Assembly (NCBI GenBank): GCA_033762255.1 | Contig: JANRLT010000036.1 | Coordinates: forward strand, 44,401 to 108,400 | Reading direction: 5' to 3' | From: Pirellulales bacterium | Lineage (GTDB): Bacteria > Planctomycetota > Planctomycetia > Pirellulales > JALHPA01 | DNA: 64,000 nt | Shown here: piece by piece, positions 20,793-29,239 of the stretch | How positions within the stretch are numbered: the stretch's first letter is position 1 | How the letters are laid out: the number at the start of each line of letters is the position of its first letter | The notes under the pieces: generated by a model | Databases searched by the model: none | What the model was told of the DNA's origin: nothing | The model's input: the letters and a program-made list of their open reading frames with translations, nothing else | Translations under genes and position numbers: made by a program

Positions 20793-20951
20793 ATGCATTC
20801 AACCGAATTCCAGCAGATCACCCAGGCTCTGTTGGAGGTTGTCGACGAGGCAAGTATCGGCCAATGGCTGTAAACACCCAATACCGCCTTTGAAGGACTA
20901 AAGCCGTGTGAACTGATCGATCGTGGTGAAGTCGATCGCTATCGGCCATGA
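20793..20951 (+). pseudogene. Relic of an Xre/MbcA/ParS-type (DUF2384) antitoxin
   Basis: Frame 1 from ATG 20793 reads MHSTEFQQITQALLEVVDEA then SIGQWL, a TAA stop, then TPNTAFEGLKPCELIDRG followed by EVDRYRP and a TGA stop. The segment W-L-x-T-P-N-x-A-F-x-G-x-x-P-x-E-L-I-x-R-G-E is the toxin-binding DUF2384 signature of RES/Xre (MbcA/ParS) antitoxins. The internal stop falls inside the signature and the N-terminal helix-turn-helix is missing, so this is a decayed remnant. No RES-domain toxin gene follows; the next gene starts 33 bases later and is metabolic. Confidence 0.7.
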
Positions 20952-20984
20952 TTTATTTTTTTACCTTCAGGAGTTCCCGTTTCA

Positions 20985-22076
20985 ATGCAGAAATCGGCCC
21001 GGGCCGCTGTCTTTCATGGCCATGTCGGACAATTGACCTTAGAGACATTGCCAATCCCGGAATTAGCCCCGGATCAAGCGCTGGTGCGGGTTTTGGCCTG
21101 CACAATCTGTGGCAGCGATTTGCATTCACTACATGGTCGCAGGGCCGTTGCTACTCCGACCATTCTGGGCCACGAAATCTGCGGCCAGTTGGTGGCCCTG
21201 GGATCAAAGTTCCCCACAAATGACCTAAATGGCCAGCAACTCAAGCCGGGGGATACCCTTTCTTGGGCGATTGTGGCTAATTGTGACAACTGTCGCCATT
21301 GCCTGGCAGGTTTGCCCCAAAAATGCGAGATAGGGGTGAAATATGGCCACATGGGATGGGCCAGTGGCCAGATCCTGAGCGGTGGTTTGGCCGAGTATTG
21401 CGTCTTGGCTGCGGGAACAAAAGTCATCCGTTTACCGTCGAATTTGGACCTGGCCGTCGCTTGTCCGGCCAGTTGCGCGACCGCGACGATCTGCGCCGCC
21501 CTGGAAGCCGCTGCCAAGCCAGCCGCCACAAAACGCAAGATAGCCATCCTAGGTTTGGGCATGCTGGGGTTAACAGCCTGCGCCATCGCGGCGGATCAAG
21601 GTTATAAAGAGATTGTGGGGGTGGACCCCCAACCGTCGCGGAGGGAATTGGCAAAGTCATTCGCCGCCACCAAAGTCCTTTCTCCGCAAGAGTTTACAGA
21701 GATTTGTGCCTCTCCGGCAACTCAACAGCACGATCGATTTGAAACGGTGTTGGAACTATCGGGCCAGTCAGAAATGGTCGCCGCTGGCGGTGCCTGCTTG
21801 GATATCGGAGGCAAATTGATCTTGGTTGGCTCGGTTTTTCCCGTCCCTCCCGTGGAATTCTTTCCCGAACAGATCGTTCGCAAAAATCTGACTATCGCGG
21901 GCGTTCACAATTATGCCCCGCGACATTTGGCCCAGGCGATTGATATTTTAGACCGTCTCCAGGGGAAATATCCCTTTGCCAGCTTGGTGGAACGGTGGGT
22001 CTCCCTGGCGGAATTACCAACCCTTATCCAAGCTGGACCGCATTTTGCCGGCATTCGGCTAGGAGTTCGGCCCTAA
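20985..22076 (+). CDS. Zinc alcohol dehydrogenase of phosphonate loci (TIGR03366-type)
   Basis: Encodes 363 residues of the medium-chain dehydrogenase family. Catalytic-zinc region: CTICGSDLHSLHGR (about 39-52) and GHEICGQLVALG; structural zinc cysteines in CDNCRHCLAGLPQKC; NAD(P)-binding fold IAILGLGMLGLTACAIAADQG (first half about 187). It fits the group named for association with phosphonate catabolism (TIGR03366). It could oxidise a hydroxyalkylphosphonate or dispose of the acetaldehyde released by PhnX; the substrate is not known. An AGGAG lies eight bases before the ATG. It shares strand with the DUF5690 transporter gene, 273 bases upstream. Confidence 0.85.
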   Translation: MQKSARAAVFHGHVGQLTLETLPIPELAPDQALVRVLACTICGSDLHSLHGRRAVATPTILGHEICGQLVALGSKFPTNDLNGQQLKPGDTLSWAIVANCDNCRHCLAGLPQKCEIGVKYGHMGWASGQILSGGLAEYCVLAAGTKVIRLPSNLDLAVACPASCATATICAALEAAAKPAATKRKIAILGLGMLGLTACAIAADQGYKEIVGVDPQPSRRELAKSFAATKVLSPQEFTEICASPATQQHDRFETVLELSGQSEMVAAGGACLDIGGKLILVGSVFPVPPVEFFPEQIVRKNLTIAGVHNYAPRHLAQAIDILDRLQGKYPFASLVERWVSLAELPTLIQAGPHFAGIRLGVRP

Positions 22077-22402
22077 TTTTGCCGTGGATTGTGGAAATTT
22101 CCCGTAAATGATGCGTGTAAATATCTATTGCTGCCTTAAAATCAGCATTCATATTGAGCCTCATCGCCATTCCCGACGTTCTCTCCCGGGGGCAACTAGC
22201 ATTTTTATAGCTAAATCACTATAAAACCTGCTTGTGCCGAAGCATAATTGAGATTTTCCCCAGGTCGGTGCCTCTCTCCATTCCCCCATTCGTGAGGGAA
22301 TCTTGTAGTGGCCGTGGGAAGAATACTTTTAAAAAAGCCTATTGCCGCCAGTTCGTGAGGCAATGGCATCCCCTCCCTGGCCAGTTGTCCCCTTTAGGTT
22401 TT
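22077..22402. other. Leader region upstream of pheA
   Basis: This 326-base gap holds no convincing gene. The pheA frame stays open back to 22232, but that extension resembles no chorismate mutase N-terminus. ATTGCC and GGCAAT around 22344-22366 can form a stem. I see no run of Phe codons marking an attenuator peptide. Partial copies of a CCTCTCNC...GTGAGGG repeat lie near 22271-22300. Confidence 0.4.
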
Positions 22403-23524
22403 ATGTCCAAGGGAAAGCCTACTGAAAAATCCGCCAAGCCTGGCACGGTTCCCGCGTCGCTGGCCGCGCTGCGCTTGCGAATTGATCGCCTCGACCGGGA
22501 ATTGGTCAAGCTAATGAATGAGCGGGCCAAGGTCGCCCATGCCATTGGTAAAGTTAAGGATAGCAGCGGGTTACAGCCATACGATCCCGCCCGCGAAGAA
22601 GAAGTGCTAGGCCGGATAGCGGAGCATAATCGCGGGCCACTGCCGGGAAAGTCCCTCCGGGCCATTTATCGCGAGTTAATCAGTGCCTCCCGGTCGCTGG
22701 AGGGGACATTGCGTGTGGCGTATTTGGGACCACAATACACCTATAGCCACCTGGCGGCGATCCACCGCTTTGGACAAAGCGTCGAATTTATCCCGGTAGG
22801 GTCGATTCAGGCGGTCTTTGAGGAGGTCCAGCGAAAGCATGTCACCTATGGCCTGGTACCGCTGGAAAACTCCACGGATGGACGTGTGACTGACACTCTG
22901 GATATGTTTACCCGTTTGCCGGTAACGATTTGCGGGGAAGTGCAATTGCGCATCCATCATAATCTGCTGGGACGCTGTGCCCGGGGGGAAATTCAAGAGG
23001 TATACAGCAAGCAACAACCGTTGTCCCAATGCCGCAATTGGCTGGCAAAGCACCTGCCGCAGGCTCGCATGATCGAAGTGACCAGCACCGGCACGGCGGC
23101 ACAACTGGCCCAGGATAAACCGGGGGCGGCGGCTATTGCCAGTCTGGAGGCTGGCCTGCATTATGGGCTGGATCTGCTGGCCGAGAATATCGAGGATGTG
23201 GCGGGAAATTTGACGCGGTTTGCCGTTATCGGCGAGACCGCCGCCAAACGGACCGGAAATGATAAAACAGCCGTCATGTTTGAAATACCGCATCGACCGG
23301 GGGCCTTGGCCGATGCCATGACGGTGTTTAAACGGTATAAATTAAACATGACCTGGATCGAATCATTCCCCATTGCCCGGCCCGAGGGGGGGTACATGTT
23401 CTTTGTGGAATTTGAAGGACATCAGGCCGATATGCGCGTTAAGAAAGCGACCGAAGCCCTCGCCAAGCGAGCCGTGCGATTTGTCATCCTCGGCAGTTTT
23501 GCCAAAAGCGCGATCGTGGAGTGA
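22403..23524 (+). CDS. pheA: Bifunctional chorismate mutase / prephenate dehydratase
   Basis: ATG at 22403 gives 373 residues. Residues about 16-105 form an AroQ chorismate mutase (LRLRIDRLDRELVKLMNERA, then AIGKVKDS and YDPAREEEVLGRI). Residues about 108-290 form prephenate dehydratase, with the ENSTDGRVTDTLDMF motif and the catalytic-threonine region STGTAAQLAQ. Residues about 300-373 are an ACT domain (FEIPHRPGALADAMTVFKRY, WIESFPI), which normally gives phenylalanine feedback inhibition. The enzyme converts chorismate to phenylpyruvate in the cytoplasm. The DAHP synthase gene follows 96 bases downstream on the same strand, pairing the first step of the pathway with the Phe branch. Confidence 0.97.
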   Translation: MSKGKPTEKSAKPGTVPASLAALRLRIDRLDRELVKLMNERAKVAHAIGKVKDSSGLQPYDPAREEEVLGRIAEHNRGPLPGKSLRAIYRELISASRSLEGTLRVAYLGPQYTYSHLAAIHRFGQSVEFIPVGSIQAVFEEVQRKHVTYGLVPLENSTDGRVTDTLDMFTRLPVTICGEVQLRIHHNLLGRCARGEIQEVYSKQQPLSQCRNWLAKHLPQARMIEVTSTGTAAQLAQDKPGAAAIASLEAGLHYGLDLLAENIEDVAGNLTRFAVIGETAAKRTGNDKTAVMFEIPHRPGALADAMTVFKRYKLNMTWIESFPIARPEGGYMFFVEFEGHQADMRVKKATEALAKRAVRFVILGSFAKSAIVE

Positions 23525-23620
23525 CAGGACTCCAATTAAAAATTAAAAATTAAGAATGCGAGACAGCCAAATTCCACTCCTCCATTACTCCAAACTCCAC
23601 TTCTCCAACCTCCCCCAGCC

Positions 23621-24658
23621 GTGATCATCATCCTCAAACCGCATACCGCCGGGCCTGACCTTCAGCATGTCGTCGAAAAGATCGAATCATTGGGGTTGCG
23701 CGCGCATGTCAGCCAGGGAGCCTATCGCACAATCATTGGCGTCATTGGGGACGAGGCCAAGGCCAATGTCGCTCCACTGAAAGCGCTGCCCGGTGTCGAA
23801 GAGGTCATTCCCGTGCTCCCCCCTTATAAACTTGCCAGCCGCGAAGCCCAGTCCGAACCGACCGTGGTTAATGTGGCCGGGGTTAAAATTGGCGGCGGGC
23901 ACTTGGCCATGATCGCCGGGCCATGCGCGGTGGAGTCGCGCGAGCGAATGCGGGATATCTGCCGCGATATTGTGGCCGCCGGGGCCAATATCTTACGCGG
24001 CGGGGCCTACAAACCACGCACCAGCCCTTATGCCTACCAGGGGATGGGCGAAGATGGCCTCAAAATCCTACGTGAAACCGGCGACGAATTTGGCATTCCC
24101 ATCGTGACCGAGGTCATGGATCCGCGCAAGGTTGAGGTGGTTGACCAATACACCGACATGATCCAGATCGGCGCGCGAAACATGCAAAACTTTACGCTAC
24201 TGACGGAAGTGGGCCAAACCCGCAAGCCGGTATTGCTCAAGCGGGGTATGAGCGCGACCATCGAGGATCTGCTAATGAGCGCGGAGTATATCCTGTCGCA
24301 GGGGAATCCCCACGTGGTCCTCTGCGAGCGCGGGGTCAAGGGCTTTGACAAATCGACCCGCAATCTGTTTGATGTATCGGCCATTCCCAATGTCAAGGGA
24401 TTATCGCATTTACCGATTATCGTTGATCCCAGCCATGCGACGGGAAGGCCCGACCTGATCCCACCGTGCGCCTTGGCGGGCGTGGCGGCGGGGGCGGATG
24501 GCGTCCATATCGAGGTGCATAATTGTCCCAGCGAGGCCCTGTCCGACGGGCCGCAGGCATTATTGCCGCATCAATACTCTGCGATTGCGGAGCAAATTCA
24601 TTCACTGGCCAAACTCTTGCAAAAAGCCGTGGCCCCCTTGCCCAATAAGACAGCCTAG
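23621..24658 (+). CDS. aroF: 3-deoxy-7-phosphoheptulonate synthase (type I-beta, with regulatory domain)
   Basis: Starts with GTG at 23621 and encodes 345 residues. The first 75 residues ([20 protein letters not shown]) form the ferredoxin-like regulatory domain of Thermotoga/Pyrococcus-type DAHP synthases. The barrel carries [14 protein letters not shown] (about 97), [20 protein letters not shown] (about 126), [45 protein letters not shown] and [15 protein letters not shown], which supply metal and phosphoenolpyruvate/erythrose-4-phosphate contacts. It catalyses the first step of the shikimate pathway. It lies just downstream of pheA and is likely cotranscribed. Confidence 0.95.
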   Translation: MIIILKPHTAGPDLQHVVEKIESLGLRAHVSQGAYRTIIGVIGDEAKANVAPLKALPGVEEVIPVLPPYKLASREAQSEPTVVNVAGVKIGGGHLAMIAGPCAVESRERMRDICRDIVAAGANILRGGAYKPRTSPYAYQGMGEDGLKILRETGDEFGIPIVTEVMDPRKVEVVDQYTDMIQIGARNMQNFTLLTEVGQTRKPVLLKRGMSATIEDLLMSAEYILSQGNPHVVLCERGVKGFDKSTRNLFDVSAIPNVKGLSHLPIIVDPSHATGRPDLIPPCALAGVAAGADGVHIEVHNCPSEALSDGPQALLPHQYSAIAEQIHSLAKLLQKAVAPLPNKTA

Positions 24659-25140
24659 TGCTCTGTCAGCGATTGGTCTGCGGATAAGTCATACGCTTTC
24701 TCTCCAAATATATCGCAGCTAGCATTTTTGATGACGTGAACTATTGAAGCTAAATTATGGTATGACGCAACCGCGTTGCGGTAGGATTTTCGGCTTGCCG
24801 TATACCCAGGGTAACCGCTGCGCGGTAACCCTGGGCTAAGTTTCATAACCGCGTTGCGGTACCCACCTACCGCAACGCGCCTTCATTTATTGGCAATACA
24901 GTGGAACAAAGCCCACAGGTTGGAGCGCAGCGAATAACCCTGGGTCAGTTGAATCAAGTAAGGTTCCCGTACTTTAACGGAGTTCCGTAAACTCAAGTTA
25001 AACTGGGTAAAGGCCGCGCTAGGATTACTTGGGATAGGTATCATGGGGTGCTAGGCCATGGTTGGAACAGCAAATACTGTGGGCGAGCACCCAGCGGCTG
25101 ATTAGTCTATGACGCAGCAGAATTGTGGCAAAGATATTTT
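24659..25140. repeat. Intergenic region rich in REP-like palindromes
   Basis: No gene is seen in 482 bases between convergent aroF and coaB. Palindromes include ACCGC-gtt-GCGGT at 24770-24782 and again at 24848-24860, a near-perfect stem CCCAGGGTAACCGC/GCGGTAACCCTGGG at 24805-24835, and an inverted copy CTACCGCAACGCG at 24867-24879. The cluster has the alternating look of bacterial interspersed mosaic repeats. It may also end transcription from both sides, though no T tract was seen. Confidence 0.65.
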
Positions 25141-25782
25141 TTAACCCGCTGCGGGGCGTATCAAGCGTTCTTCGATGACGTGCAGGATTTGCCGGGCTAC
25201 CAGGGATTTATTTCCTTGTAAAGCGGCTATGACCTCTCCCCCGCGGTCCAATATTTCCACCTGATTGTCCGGCGAATTCATCGCCTGGGGGCCATTGGCC
25301 ACCATCAGGTCGCAGCTCTTTTTTTGTAATTTAACCACCGCACGAAAGCGGGCGTCCTCGGTCTCGAGCGCAAAACCTACCGCCCATTGATCTGCTCGCT
25401 TTTGACCGCAAAGTGTCGCCACGATGTCGGGAGTCTCGATAAGGTGCAATTCGAGGGGCTCGCCGGTTTTGCGAATTTTGTGGGGGGCTACCTGTTGCGG
25501 TCGATAATCGCACGGGGCGGCGACGCCAATCAGTCCGTCGCACGCGGGAAATTCCGCCAGCGCGGCGGCCAACATTTCCTCGGTGCTAATCACCGAAATC
25601 ACCCGCGCCCGGGGGGGATAAGAAATTTCCACCGGTCCGCTGACCAAAACCACCGCGTGCCCCAGTTCGAGCGCGGCTGCGGCCAGCGCGCACCCCATTT
25701 TGCCGCTGCTGGCGTTGGTCAAATACCGAACCGGGTCCAAGTACTGCCGGGTCGGTCCCGAGGTGATAAGAATTTTTGCCAC
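25141..25782 (-). CDS. coaB: Phosphopantothenate--cysteine ligase (stand-alone CoaB)
   Basis: Encodes 213 residues matching the DFP domain. Key segments are ILITSGPTRQYLDPVRYLTN, NASSGKMGCALAAAAL, the CDYRP metal/nucleotide loop, HKIRK (catalytic lysine) and WAVGFALETED. It joins cysteine to 4'-phosphopantothenate in coenzyme A synthesis. In most bacteria this activity is the C-terminal half of a fused CoaBC; here it is a separate gene 58 bases downstream of coaC, in the same order as the fused protein. It ends the minus-strand run that begins with tpiA. Confidence 0.92.
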   Translation of the reverse strand: MAKILITSGPTRQYLDPVRYLTNASSGKMGCALAAAALELGHAVVLVSGPVEISYPPRARVISVISTEEMLAAALAEFPACDGLIGVAAPCDYRPQQVAPHKIRKTGEPLELHLIETPDIVATLCGQKRADQWAVGFALETEDARFRAVVKLQKKSCDLMVANGPQAMNSPDNQVEILDRGGEVIAALQGNKSLVARQILHVIEERLIRPAAG

Positions 25783-25840
25783 AGTCGCGTGTGCTATTGA
25801 TAAAGAACCTGGTGGTGGGACAAGAATTCTCTGTGGCTGA

Positions 25841-26389
25841 CTAGGTTGCCAGCAATTCGTGGATCCGCGCGAGGATCTCCGCGGGTTCGGCCATGCGCCC
25901 TGTTCCAGATTGGCGGCAACTCAGCCAACCACTGCCAGGTTCCGCCACGTGCACGCCGTCTTCCCGCAATTGGCGCAGATTGCGCTGCACGGCTGGTTGC
26001 TCCCACATTCGGCTATTCATGGCTGGCGCGATCAAGACCGGGCATCGGCAGCAAAGGTACAGCGTGGACACCAGGTCATCCCCCAATCCCAACGCCGCTT
26101 GGGCCATGAAGCGCGCCGTCGCCGGCGCCACCACCAGCAGTTGAGCCCGTTCGGCCAGTTCAATATGAGCCCCCAACGGATGCGCCCCGGGATCAAAAAG
26201 ACGCGTCACCACCGGACGACCAGAGAGCGCAGCAAAAGTCGCCGGACCGACAAACTTTTGCGCCCCGCGGGACATGGCCACGGTCACTCCATGACCCGCC
26301 TGGGAGAGTTTGCTGACGACATCGGCAACCTTGTAGGCCGCCACTCCTCCCGTGACCGCCAGCACAATTTCCCGCGGTGCAGTTGTCAT
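25841..26389 (-). CDS. coaC: Phosphopantothenoylcysteine decarboxylase (stand-alone CoaC)
   Basis: ATG at 26389 gives 182 residues of the flavoprotein (HFCD) family. Motifs: REIVLAVTGGVAAYKVADVV (about 4-23), the histidine in AHIELAERAQLLVVAPATA (about 72), PAMNSRMWEQP, and the Cys-containing flap GWLSCRQSGTGRM, here more divergent than the usual ACGDxGxGRM. It decarboxylates phosphopantothenoylcysteine with FMN to give phosphopantetheine. It precedes coaB, so the CoaBC function is split over two adjacent genes. The halogenase-like gene lies upstream. Confidence 0.92.
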   Translation of the reverse strand: MTTAPREIVLAVTGGVAAYKVADVVSKLSQAGHGVTVAMSRGAQKFVGPATFAALSGRPVVTRLFDPGAHPLGAHIELAERAQLLVVAPATARFMAQAALGLGDDLVSTLYLCCRCPVLIAPAMNSRMWEQPAVQRNLRQLREDGVHVAEPGSGWLSCRQSGTGRMAEPAEILARIHELLAT

Positions 26390-26515
26390 GAAACGGCTCA
26401 AAAAAATGCGACAGGGTGATCCATCGTCAAATCCAAACGTTCACCCGGATGAATTCTAACAAACCCCGGAATCGGGGGAAGAGACGCCAAGTCCAATCCG
26501 CGACCAGCAACGACT

Positions 26516-28030
26516 TTATAGGATTTGCTCTACCGTCTTATAAAAGCCGGGATTCCACTGCCAACGGGGCGAGCGAATAATTTTAAACGCTTCTTCCACG
26601 GTGTAGCCCTGTTGGGCGCGCTGGCGGCATTCCTCGCGATTGCGCTGCAAAATTTCCCGATCTTGGGGCGTTGGTTGGTAGCGAAACTGGCAGGGAACTT
26701 CTTGGCCCAGCAGATGCACGACGTAGCCTTCGAGATTAAATTGATCCAGCGGGTCCAGGATGGTGCTGGTATAGGCTGGCTGGGGGCCGTTCTCAATATA
26801 ATAATTGCACAACTCCTCGGCCTTGCCCAGTTGGACGTCCGCATGGCACGCCCGCCAAAAAGGAGTATCGAGACGGCGATTGTATTTGTAATGGATGGCT
26901 AAAAAGTCCCGAATCAATTGCCAAATGCGGCGGCTGCGCTCATTGTATTGGTGGATTTTGCTGGGGGAGGGGCGTTCGTGCACATCGCTCAGGGTAAAGG
27001 CCAATTGCAGGGCGTCCTGGCAAATTACGCCGATCGCCGTCGCCTCTAGCGGTTCGACAAAACCATTCGAATTACCAATCGCGCATACATTTCCCACCCA
27101 GGCGCGGCGATGGCACCCGGTTTTAAAAGGGATCACGCGGGTCTTAGTAATTTTGGGATTCTTTGCGCGAAATTCCCGCTCGGCGTCCTCGTCACTGATA
27201 AACTTAGAGCTATAAACATAGCCCCGATTGATCCGAAATTCATGATCGATTTGCCAGCACCAGCCGCAATTCATGGTTTCGGCGGTGGTATATGATTTAA
27301 TCGGTTCATCCGGACCGCGGTCCCACCCCCCTACGATGGCTCGGTCGCAATAGAGAGCGTTTTCAAATGATTCAAAAGGTTCTTCAAGGATTTCCCCCAA
27401 CAAATACGAGCGAAACCCCGAACAATCCACATAAAAATCAGCTTGGATGGTTTGGCCGCTTTTTAACTGGAGGGCGTCGATACCATGTTCGTTGCGGCTT
27501 ACGCCGACCACCAGATCATCAATCATTTCCACGCCCAGGCGTTGCGCGGTTTTGGCCAGCCATTTGACGAATAGTTCATTTTCCAGGTGGTAGGCTAAAT
27601 CCTGGCCGATTTGCGGCGTGCCATCAGGCTGTTTAGCAAAGACTTTGTTTTCTGTCATTAACGCCGAGGCCAGGCTAAAGTACTCAAAGTCGCCATTGAT
27701 AAAATACGAAACAGGCCGCGAGAGCTTGGGCAGGGTGACATTGAACTGTCGGCGAAAGGTATAGTTGTAATACGGCCGCTGGCCCCATAAAAAGCGAATT
27801 CCCAATTTCCAACTGGCGTTGGTTTCACGATAAAATTCACCCGGGTCAAGGCCCAGGATGCCATGCAAATGCAGCGGCACATCACGGGTGGTTCCTTCTC
27901 CCACGCCGATGATTCCCAAATCAGAAGAGCAAAGCAGCTTGACATTGAGTTGCGGTAGAATTTTGCGCAAGGTAAGCGCTGTAATAAAACCGGCGCTCCC
28001 TCCCCCTAGGATGAGCACATTCCGCAGCAT
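26516..28030 (-). CDS. Tryptophan-halogenase-family flavin-dependent halogenase
   Basis: ATG at 28030 gives 504 residues. The FAD motif is LILGGGSAGFITALTLRK (residues 6-23). Lys75 in TNASWKLGIRF corresponds to the catalytic lysine that forms the chloramine or guides hypohalous acid (Lys79 in PrnA). GWCWQID at 256-262 matches the halogenase GWxWxIP motif, with Asp in place of Pro. GNSNGFVEPLEATAI at 319-333 includes Glu329, aligned with the PrnA active-site glutamate. So the key residues are kept. The substrate is unknown: no biosynthetic cluster or flavin reductase adjoins it. It sits inside an otherwise conserved rpoZ-coaBC neighbourhood. Confidence 0.92.
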   Translation of the reverse strand: MLRNVLILGGGSAGFITALTLRKILPQLNVKLLCSSDLGIIGVGEGTTRDVPLHLHGILGLDPGEFYRETNASWKLGIRFLWGQRPYYNYTFRRQFNVTLPKLSRPVSYFINGDFEYFSLASALMTENKVFAKQPDGTPQIGQDLAYHLENELFVKWLAKTAQRLGVEMIDDLVVGVSRNEHGIDALQLKSGQTIQADFYVDCSGFRSYLLGEILEEPFESFENALYCDRAIVGGWDRGPDEPIKSYTTAETMNCGWCWQIDHEFRINRGYVYSSKFISDEDAEREFRAKNPKITKTRVIPFKTGCHRRAWVGNVCAIGNSNGFVEPLEATAIGVICQDALQLAFTLSDVHERPSPSKIHQYNERSRRIWQLIRDFLAIHYKYNRRLDTPFWRACHADVQLGKAEELCNYYIENGPQPAYTSTILDPLDQFNLEGYVVHLLGQEVPCQFRYQPTPQDREILQRNREECRQRAQQGYTVEEAFKIIRSPRWQWNPGFYKTVEQIL

Positions 28031-28174
28031 AAATGATCCCCGCAAAATCCAGACCGCCAAGTTCCCTTGGGTGGGGTAAAACCCGCGTGTCGGTCAACGA
28101 TGTTAGAAAAGGTGTGAAGCGATGCGCCAACCCGACAGCGGATGCTCGTTCACACAAGTATCATGGTAAAAGCC

Positions 28175-28200
28175 GAGCGCCAGTACACGGACTGGCGCTC
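28175..28200. repeat. Perfect inverted repeat, possible rpoZ terminator
   Basis: GAGCGCCAGT (28175-28184) and ACTGGCGCTC (28191-28200) form a ten-base perfect stem with a six-base loop. On the minus strand it follows the rpoZ stop and is trailed by a short T run (GGCTTTTACC), so it could end the gmk-rpoZ transcript. It may equally belong to a dispersed REP family. Confidence 0.6.
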
Positions 28201-28232
28201 ACGATTGATACCTAAGTTTAGTTTACAAGCCG

Positions 28233-28499
28233 TTACAAGGAATTCAAATCCAATTCCGGCGGTCCATCCCCCAAAAAAGGATCATCCCCGGTAATCCGCA
28301 CGTTGTTGGAAGTGTCTAAAAAGATTTTGTCTTGCAAGATTTCTTGAACAACAATTTCCATTTTGTTATCGGAGCCGATATCCACGAGCGCCCGGCTACC
28401 GGCGTTTAACGCGACCAGCCGCTTTTGAATGAGGGTGGAAAGCTTAAAGCGGCCCCCCACTTTATTGACAATTTCTTCTTCTTTCAGGGCATCTATCAT
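28233..28499 (-). CDS. rpoZ: RNA polymerase omega subunit
   Basis: ATG at 28499 gives 88 residues beginning [20 protein letters not shown], then [12 protein letters not shown], the planctomycete form of omega (RpoZ), which helps fold and assemble the beta-prime subunit. The ATG overlaps the TGA stop of gmk (ATGA), so translation is coupled. The longer frame to 28532 lies inside gmk and is not needed. The gmk-rpoZ pairing is widespread, which supports the call despite low overall similarity to the E. coli protein. Confidence 0.88.
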   Translation of the reverse strand: MIDALKEEEIVNKVGGRFKLSTLIQKRLVALNAGSRALVDIGSDNKMEIVVQEILQDKIFLDTSNNVRITGDDPFLGDGPPELDLNSL

Positions 28500-29077
28500 C
28501 GGGATTCCTCCAACTGGGCCAAAACCGAGCAAATGTTATTGACTGCGTCTTCTAGGACGTCGTTATTGATGACATATTGGTAGCGATCCGCGTACGCTAA
28601 TTCTTGGCGGGCCACTTCTAATCGGCGGGCAATCGCCTCGGCCGATTCGGTCCCGCGTGCTTTGAGCCGTCGCTCCAACTCCTCGACGCTGGCTGGCCGC
28701 ACAAAGATGGTAATCGCGTCGGGATATCGCTGGAGAACCGCCAACATGCCCGTCACATCAATTTCTAAAAGTACCGATTTTCCCGCCGCAAGTCTAGGGG
28801 CCACTTCACTTTGCAGCGTGCCATACCAATGCCCCCGGCCAAAAACCTCTGAACATTCCAAGAATTCCCCCCCCTCTCGCCGACGGTTAAAATCTTCCGT
28901 GGACAAAAAATAATAGTGCACCCCCGCTTGTTCACCGGGGCGGGGGGGGCGGGTGGTGGCCGAAATACTCGGCTCGATCCAGGGGCAGCGGGCGAGCACT
29001 TTTTCTAGTACGGTCGTTTTTCCCGCTCCGGACGGGCCGGAAAACACAATCAAGCGGCCGTGGGAGGCGGAAGGCAT
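28496..29077 (-). CDS. gmk: Guanylate kinase
   Basis: Encodes 193 residues. P-loop [17 protein letters not shown] (about 11-27), GMP-binding segments [11 protein letters not shown] and [11 protein letters not shown], then GTLQSEV and LLEIDVTG, and the lid with RLKARGTE. It phosphorylates GMP to GDP using ATP. Its stop codon overlaps the rpoZ start. yicC lies 162 bases upstream, reproducing the common yicC-gmk-rpoZ order. Confidence 0.97.
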   Translation of the reverse strand: MPSASHGRLIVFSGPSGAGKTTVLEKVLARCPWIEPSISATTRPPRPGEQAGVHYYFLSTEDFNRRREGGEFLECSEVFGRGHWYGTLQSEVAPRLAAGKSVLLEIDVTGMLAVLQRYPDAITIFVRPASVEELERRLKARGTESAEAIARRLEVARQELAYADRYQYVINNDVLEDAVNNICSVLAQLEESR

Positions 29078-29239
29078 GAAAGTTTATTTTTAGCAAAAAA
29101 TCTATCCAGCGAATCGTTTGGCGGCGCGGCAAGTTGAGCCGTCGACAGCCGACGACGGAAAGTACCCGCCAGGAAAAGTTAGCATTTTCCGCCTGGACCG
29201 GCGGACGGCAAAATCCGCCCCGCTGCTCCGCCCCGTGGA

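Noticed and set aside
22232..22402. Longer pheA start or Phe-rich leader peptide
   Set aside because: The extra 57 codons match no chorismate mutase and show no run of Phe codons.
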